A stretch of DNA of 64,000 nucleotides from a bacterium D16-76 (GTDB taxonomy: Bacteria; Bacillota; Clostridia; Oscillospirales; Acutalibacteraceae), in contig QZEE01000005.1 in the NCBI GenBank assembly GCA_009917445.1, positions 85,611 through 149,610 on the forward strand, read 5' to 3'. The notes beneath the pieces are model-generated. The model saw only the letters and a list, made by a program, of their open reading frames with translations. It was not told the origin of the DNA and searched no databases. Every line of letters starts with the position of its first letter. Position 1 is the first letter of the stretch. Below are positions 59,690 to 64,000 of this stretch, piece after piece. The translations under genes were made by a program, and so were the position numbers.

Positions 59690-60436
59690 TCAAAGGCTCT
59701 CGCCCTCCTTGTAGGAATAATCGGGGATTCCCTTTTTCGGGTTCTCCTTTTTCTCCCGTTCCGCCCAACTGGATAATGCGGCGGCATGGCACATATAATC
59801 ATTTCCGCTGTAACTGATATAGCGGCTCATTTCCTCGATAAGCCGGTCTATGCTGTCCGGGTATTCCCCTTTCAGTTCCGCATACTCGCTTTCAGAGAGG
59901 AAAACATTTTTGTATCTGCCAAAAGGCGCGGGCGGCTCTCCACTCGCTCCCTTTGTTTGGTTCTCTTTTAGTTTGTTTATATTTAGTTGGTTAGGGTAAA
60001 GTTTTCTTGATGTCGTATCTAAAGTTTTCTTTACATCATTCGTAAAGTTTTCTTTAGGTACGGTATCAAGTTTTCTTGATGTCATATCTAAAGTTTCTTT
60101 TACTACTGGCACTTCCGGCACTTTCACATAAAGGCGGTTCGGCGTGGAGAATCCCCGGCGTTCCCGCACCAAAAGCCCGGATGCGTCCAGCTCGTTCAGT
60201 GCGCTGTGTACGGTCATTGCGCTTTTATCCAGTATTTCCGCTATCTCCGTAATGGGATAGACAATGTACGTCCTGCCCTCGCTGTCCTGCCAGCCGTTCT
60301 TCTGTGAGAGGGTGGAGCGGTCTAACAGCAGCGAATAGAGCAGTTTTGCGGTCTGTGACACGTCCATTTTCAGCAGAAAACGGGGATAGGGCAGGAACGG
60401 GGGTATCGTGGTGTCGGCTGTGATGTATTCGGTCAT
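59690..60436 (-). CDS. repA: RepA_N-type replication initiator
   Basis: 248 residues. The RepA N-terminal winged helix (PYPRFLLKMDVSQTAKLLYS, IAEILDKSAMTVHSALNELD, GLLVRERRGF) binds origin DNA. A variable linker with TSRKL repeats follows, and then a C-terminal domain (GRYKNVFLSESEYAELKGEY). The linker is encoded by five 23-bp DNA repeats (59999-60113), where RepA_N plasmids carry their origin. First gene of repA-dnaC-tnpW; the block sits inside the coupling-protein gene. Confidence 0.9.
   Translation of the reverse strand: MTEYITADTTIPPFLPYPRFLLKMDVSQTAKLLYSLLLDRSTLSQKNGWQDSEGRTYIVYPITEIAEILDKSAMTVHSALNELDASGLLVRERRGFSTPNRLYVKVPEVPVVKETLDMTSRKLDTVPKENFTNDVKKTLDTTSRKLYPNQLNINKLKENQTKGASGEPPAPFGRYKNVFLSESEYAELKGEYPDSIDRLIEEMSRYISYSGNDYMCHAAALSSWAEREKKENPKKGIPDYSYKEGESL
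59999..60113. repeat. Five 23-bp iteron-like repeats within repA
   Basis: AAGTTTTCTT starts at 59999, 60022, 60045 and 60068, with AAGTTTCTT at 60091: exact 23-bp steps. Units 1 and 4 differ at one base. The period is not a multiple of three, so the reading frame changes from unit to unit. Candidate replication origin. Confidence 0.82.
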
Positions 60437-60480
60437 GGCTCTTACCTCCTGTCTGTGGCTTCTCTCAACCCTTATTGTAG

Positions 60481-61008
60481 TTATCCGTTTGGGTCAGTCA
60501 CGATATAGCTGGCGTTCATCTGCATGAGGTTGGGCTTAATGTGGAAGCGGGTCTTGCCGGAGCCGGAACCGCCGATCACCAGCACATTTTTGTTGATATT
60601 GTACTTGGGGATTTTGTTTCTCCCCACCATGACGCGCTCTGTCTGCGTCAGGAGAATGTTCTGGTCGAATTGGGGATTGATGAAAGGCTTAATATCGTCG
60701 GAATTTCCCCAACGCGCCGAACCATACTCAACTCCGTGGCGGTATTTCTTGGCGTTTTTCGCCTTGAAATAAACCACAGCCCGGATAATGACTGCGCCGG
60801 CAGCGCCAAACAGCAGGTCGCGGGGGTGGAAGCTGGGCAGCGGGTTTTTGGAAATCAGCGTCCCCAGGCCCGATACCGCGCCCATTGCCTTTGTCACCAT
60901 ATCCGCGCCCTCTGCCAGCCGGCAGCCCTCCGCCACACGGTTAAAAAACCAGAAGATGAACACATAAGGCAGGTTAGGGAGCAGGATTTTCTTTACATCC
61001 AGTTTCAC
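60481..61008 (-). pseudogene. Type IV coupling protein, N-terminal fragment
   Basis: 175 residues: two membrane segments, VEYGSARWGNSDDIKPFINP and Walker A VIGGSGSGKTRF, ending YIVTDPNG and a stop where the repA-dnaC-tnpW block begins. Middle and C-terminal pieces lie at 58337-58552 and 55816-56232. Conjugative DNA transfer from this element must be defective. Start overlaps pcfB by ATGA. Confidence 0.88.
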
Positions 61009-61430
61009 AGCTCAACGCCCCCTTTCTCCCGGTTTTTGGCGGTATCCCGCGTCAGGTTCTTTGCAATCTCCTTGAAATGGGAAAGCTGGCCTAACAGTGA
61101 CGGCTTCTTCTGCGCGGAGCGGTTCAGGCTTTTCCCGGCATACTCGGCAAAGGCGGCATTCAGCGCGTCCGCGTCCCGTGCCTTGAAAAAGACAAGGTAT
61201 TTCCCTTGCGCCGGGTCTTTTTTCAGCGCAAAGTCCACCCCGTATTTCCGCGCCACACGCTCAAAGGACTTGATATTTTTGCCGGTAATCTCAATGTTTT
61301 GAACGCCTGCGCCCTGGCTTACAAGCTGCTTTACGGTCTGCTTGCCGTGGTGGATTTTGGGGTTTTGGGCCTGCGCCAGATACTTCCGAATGGCCCATTT
61401 CAGCAGGCCGGCGGTCAGCCTGCCCCCTAA
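61005..61430 (-). pseudogene. PcfB family (DUF3801) protein, 5' truncated
   Basis: Minus-strand GKQTVKQLVSQGAGVQNIEI, IKSFERVARKYGVDFALKKD and a C-terminal KKPSLLGQLSHFKEIAKNL match PcfB/DUF3801, the protein that normally precedes the coupling protein. The natural N-terminus is missing; the frame runs into an inverted repA fragment at about 61430. Confidence 0.82.
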
Positions 61431-61610
61431 CCAACTTACTATAAACCAACTAAAAGAGAACCAACGAAAAGGAGTGAGTGGGGAGCAGCCCGCCCCATTT
61501 GGCAGATATAAAAATATTTTCCTCTCTGAAAGCGAATATGCGGAGCTGAAAGAGGAATACCCGGACAGGCTGGAACGGTTCATTGAGGAATTAAGCCATC
61601 TCACAGTACC
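61426..61610 (+). pseudogene. RepA C-terminal fragment, inverted second copy
   Basis: Plus-strand PNQLTINQLKENQRKG, PAPFGRYKNIFLSESEYAEL and EEYPDRLERFIEELSHL. About 80% identical to the end of repA at 59690-60436, but on the opposite strand. Left behind by a second replication block. Confidence 0.82.
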
Positions 61611-61871
61611 TCCCTTTTACCCTGCGATACGGGTGTCTGCGGTGCATCCCGCGTCTGCGGCGTTGCCATGCGCCGGACAGCCATGCCGGTATCGCTCGTG
61701 CCTTTGATGTGATCGGTTTGACGGACAGGGGCAGAGGTTTTCACCCCCTTTCGCTGTCCCTGGCCGCAGGCAGTCGTGGCGTGGAATGGCTGATGCAGGA
61801 TGCAGTCACTTACATACTGACTATGAGCAGGAGCCTGTCCTGCTGTTTTTCAAGGTTCAATAGATAGATGC
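61611..61871. other. Non-coding remnant
   Basis: No convincing gene. Short GC-rich frames only; position suggests debris from the same recombination that cut pcfB and repA. Confidence 0.4.
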
Positions 61872-62189
61872 TCAGGGAGCAAACTGACGGAGAATGCTGT
61901 CAATCGTGGCGAGGTCGTCCCCGGCAAGCTGGGCGCTTAATTTCACAAGCAGCGCAGCCTGCCGTGCTGTCAGTTTTTTGCGGTAAAGGTAAAACCCGTC
62001 CGCAATCTTGATGCCGCCGCCATGCCGGCCGCGTACCGTTTCGATGGGGTAGGAACACATGAGGACAGCTATATCCTGCCGGATGGTTTCTCTCGAAACC
62101 TGAAACTCAAATGCCAGGTTGCGGTATGTATCGTGCCGCCTTATGCACAGCACTTCCAGAATCGCTTCCCGCCGTTCTGCATAATTCAT
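61872..62189 (-). CDS. DeoR-type HTH regulator
   Basis: 105 residues: RREAILEVLCIRRHDTYRNL, FQVSRETIRQDIAVL (HTH_11) then GRHGGGIKIADGFYLYR. Small stand-alone HTH of conjugative elements; its C-terminal sensor is absent, which is usual for this group. Confidence 0.85.
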   Translation of the reverse strand: MNYAERREAILEVLCIRRHDTYRNLAFEFQVSRETIRQDIAVLMCSYPIETVRGRHGGGIKIADGFYLYRKKLTARQAALLVKLSAQLAGDDLATIDSILRQFAP

Positions 62190-62762
62190 GCGTCCACCCC
62201 CTTTCCCTTGCTCTCTGAAACCAATGGTATCTGGTAAAGGGCAAGCGAACCTTGCCCTTTAAGAAAAAAGTTCAAAAAAATTTTTTCCGCTTGATTACGC
62301 ATCTTGTTACCTCCGAAAATTTGAAAGTGGGATAGGTTTCAGATTCCCGGAGAGGGGGCGGGGCGCGGGCGGCATACCATTTCCCGCGCGGTTTCAAAAT
62401 TTTTTTGCTTTTTTCAAAAAAATCCGGCAGGACAGCGCCAGAAGCGCGGAAAAGCCGGATTTTCTTCGACATCTTTCCGCAGAATCCTCCGAAATCGGAC
62501 AGAAGATGCTGCGGAAAACTGTCGATAAGAAAAAAAGGCGCAGGCAACCGTGGGGTTGCCTGCGTCTTTTTGAAATTATGGAATATCAAATGTGATAGAT
62601 TTCGCCCATGCCGCCATCCGGCGGCATCAGGAAACTCAAAAGGGTCGCGCCACGCTGTCACCTCCCCGCAAAAGCGGCAAAAAAGAAAGGCGGCAAGGGC
62701 TTTCTGCCCCTGCCACCTCGTGACTGATACGCTTGGTTCAAAAAACAGTTTGTTTGAATTTT
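62190..62762. other. Intergenic region with hairpins, possible transfer-control region
   Basis: AAAGGGCAAG-cgaac-CTTGCCCTTT (62236-62260) and GCAGGCAACC-gtgg-GGTTGCCTGC with T-runs on both sides (62540-62571) are clear. A stretch around 62360-62400 is palindrome-rich (CCCGCGCGGTTTC). The weak minus-strand frame here has no family match. An oriT cannot be excluded. Confidence 0.4.
62538..62571. terminator. Bidirectional terminator
   Basis: GCAGGCAACC-gtgg-GGTTGCCTGC, followed by GTCTTTTT on the plus strand and preceded by an A-run giving a T-run on the minus strand. Confidence 0.8.
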
Positions 62763-63585
62763 TTAGTTTTGTTTTGTTTCCGCGCCGTCCGGCCCGATTT
62801 TCCTGCCGTCAATCACGGTATTGACCGACATGGAACCGTCCGCATAAAAGTAGTACCACTTGCCGTCAATCTGTTTGAAACCGCCGGCAAACATCCAGCC
62901 ATTACTGTCCAGCCAGTACCATTTTTTATCGTCTTGCAGCCAGCCGGTGACAGGCTTGCCGTTTTTCAGATACTGCCAGGAGCCGCTGTGGTTCTGCATC
63001 CAGCCCTGGGCGGTCTGCGGGTCAATGACAATCTCCACAAACCGCCGCAGGACGGTAGCGACCTCGGCGCGGGTGGCGGTTCCTTTCGGGTCAAAACGGT
63101 TGCCGCCTTTCCCTGCCATGATGCCCGCCTGCTGCATGGCCTTGACTTCCTTTGCCGCCCAGCCGCTGATCTGCGCGTTGTCCGCAAAGGTCACAGCATC
63201 ATGGGCAACCGGCAGGTCATAGCCCAGCTTTTTCGCGTAATTTGCCATAATCACCGCCATCTGTTCCCTGGTGATATTGGTGTCCGGGGAAAAGGTGGTG
63301 GCGGAGGTGCCGTTTACAATGCCTTTTTCTGCCGCCCAGTTCACATAAGGGGCGTAGTAGGCATCTGCTTTCACATCAGTGAATTTCCCGGTTTTATAGT
63401 CGGCTTGGTCGATGCCTGCCAGCCGCCCCAGGGCGGTGACGAACATTCCCCGCGTCATGCCGGTGTCGGGGCTGAATTGGTTGTTTCCAGTACCGGCGAG
63501 CAGCCCCCGGCTGGCTACGAAGATGATGTTATCCTCAGCCCAGTGGTTCTTAATGTCTGTAAAGACCGGGACAGGGTTCTTATAG
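62763..63585 (-). pseudogene. SLH-domain surface protein, 5' truncated
   Basis: Three S-layer homology domains (VFTDIKNHWAEDNIIFVASR, FSPDTGMTRGMFVTALGRLA; KFTDVKADAYYAPYVNWAAE; DNAQISGWAAKEVKAMQQAG) are followed by glucan/choline-binding-like repeats (GSWQYLKNGKPVTGWLQDDK, KWYYFYADGSM). These C-terminal anchors hold adhesins to the wall. Signal peptide and N-terminal functional domain are lost at about 63585, where host-like sequence resumes. Confidence 0.85.
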
Positions 63586-63588
63586 CCG

Positions 63589-64000
63589 ATGCTGCGCGAA
63601 GGTGTGGAGACCCTCAACTGCAACTGCGTGTATGAGGAAGGCTGGACCCCCAGCCACGCCCAGGAGCTGTACCGGCAGCTGAAAAAGGTATCGGACATGC
63701 TCTTGGAAAGCGGCGCCGGTACCTACGTGTCCATCCTGGATTGGGAGGCCGGCAGCCCCCTGCCGGAAACCGATACCCAAAACTGGTGCGGCGGGGACGG
63801 GCGTATGCTGGCCTTTGACGTGGACGGGACCGTGCTGCCCTGTATGCGGTATTCCTCCATCGCCATAGATTCCCAGCCCCTTTACCGCATCGGCGACGTG
63901 GAGGCGGGCATTGCCAGCCGGGAGGATGATGCGGCGCGGCTGGCGGCGCTTAGAAGCATCACCCGGCAGTCCCAGAGCCGGGCCGAGTGCCTGGAGTGCC
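63589..64000 (+). pseudogene. Radical SAM/SPASM maturase, C-terminal part, continues beyond window
   Basis: 137 codons from the first Met, ending at the window edge: LNCNCVYEEGWTPSHAQEL, NWCGGDGRMLAFDVDGTVLPC and AECLEC. The Cys pattern fits a SPASM auxiliary-cluster domain of peptide-modifying radical SAM enzymes, possibly the CXXX-repeat maturase type. A stop lies two codons upstream of ATG 63589 and the radical SAM core (CxxxCxxC) is not in the window. The gene was cut by the conjugative element junction. Confidence 0.75.

Noticed and set aside
62272..62661. 129-codon minus-strand frame
   Set aside because: No family pattern, crosses a strong bidirectional terminator, composition like non-coding element DNA.

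Overview
The host DNA in this window is GC-rich, with strong Shine-Dalgarno sites, many ATGA/GTGA gene overlaps and canonical sigma-A promoters. Gene content (MurT/GatD pair, typA, ThrE pair, M18 aminopeptidase, XRE membrane regulator) and Tn1549/CTn-type conjugation genes point to a strictly anaerobic gut Clostridia of the Oscillospirales kind. The genus cannot be fixed by eye. All family calls rest on motifs read directly; no database search was run.

Region 1 (1-37.1 kb) is ordinary chromosome. It carries an M18 aminopeptidase end, folE-folP, typA, an exonuclease/PgeF fusion, a PflX-type radical SAM protein, a GH123-like hydrolase, folB-folK, a two-component system, an S66 LD-carboxypeptidase, an Mrp ATPase and an aldose epimerase. 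A five-gene minus-strand module (response regulator, ABC ATPase, two permeases, histidine kinase) resembles a LanFEG/Bcr antimicrobial-peptide resistance unit. It is followed by traX, nth, a PatB/MalY lyase, rluA, the split ThrE exporter, a GH130 phosphorylase, a NagD-type phosphatase, a sugar isomerase and the gatD-murT pair. The GatD homologue appears to have lost both catalytic residues of its glutaminase site. Intergenic gaps hold GC-rich dispersed hairpin repeats.

Region 2 (37.2-48.9 kb) starts at tRNA-Arg(CCG) and is a decayed island. The two ends of a tyrosine integrase lie at 38.4 and 48.4-48.6 kb with about 10 kb of foreign cargo between them. The cargo proper (39.4-48.05 kb) is bounded by two 103-bp foldback repeats in inverted orientation. 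It contains a GH13 enzyme with its AraC regulator, a MITE, and an operon for a CocE/NonD hydrolase, a DUF819 membrane protein and a dipeptide epimerase under a divergent XRE-cupin regulator. An IS5-type transposase 3' end lies beside the right repeat, and its terminus matches the MITE ends.

Region 3 (48.9-63.59 kb) is a mosaic of a broken Tn1549/CTn-type conjugative element. A small low-GC cassette (tautomerase, metallo-beta-lactamase, SnoaL-like) is followed by topoisomerase III interrupted by a TndX-type element remnant at a GA core. Next come a coupling protein cut into three pieces by two TnpW-DnaC(-RepA) modules, a coupling protein/CD1107 chimera with cysteine-rich repeats, an AbrB-PIN toxin-antitoxin pair, PcfB, and a truncated SLH surface protein. 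The RepA_N-type repA carries five repeats at exact 23-bp intervals inside its coding sequence, a likely origin. At about 63.59 kb GC-rich sequence resumes within a 5'-truncated radical SAM/SPASM gene.
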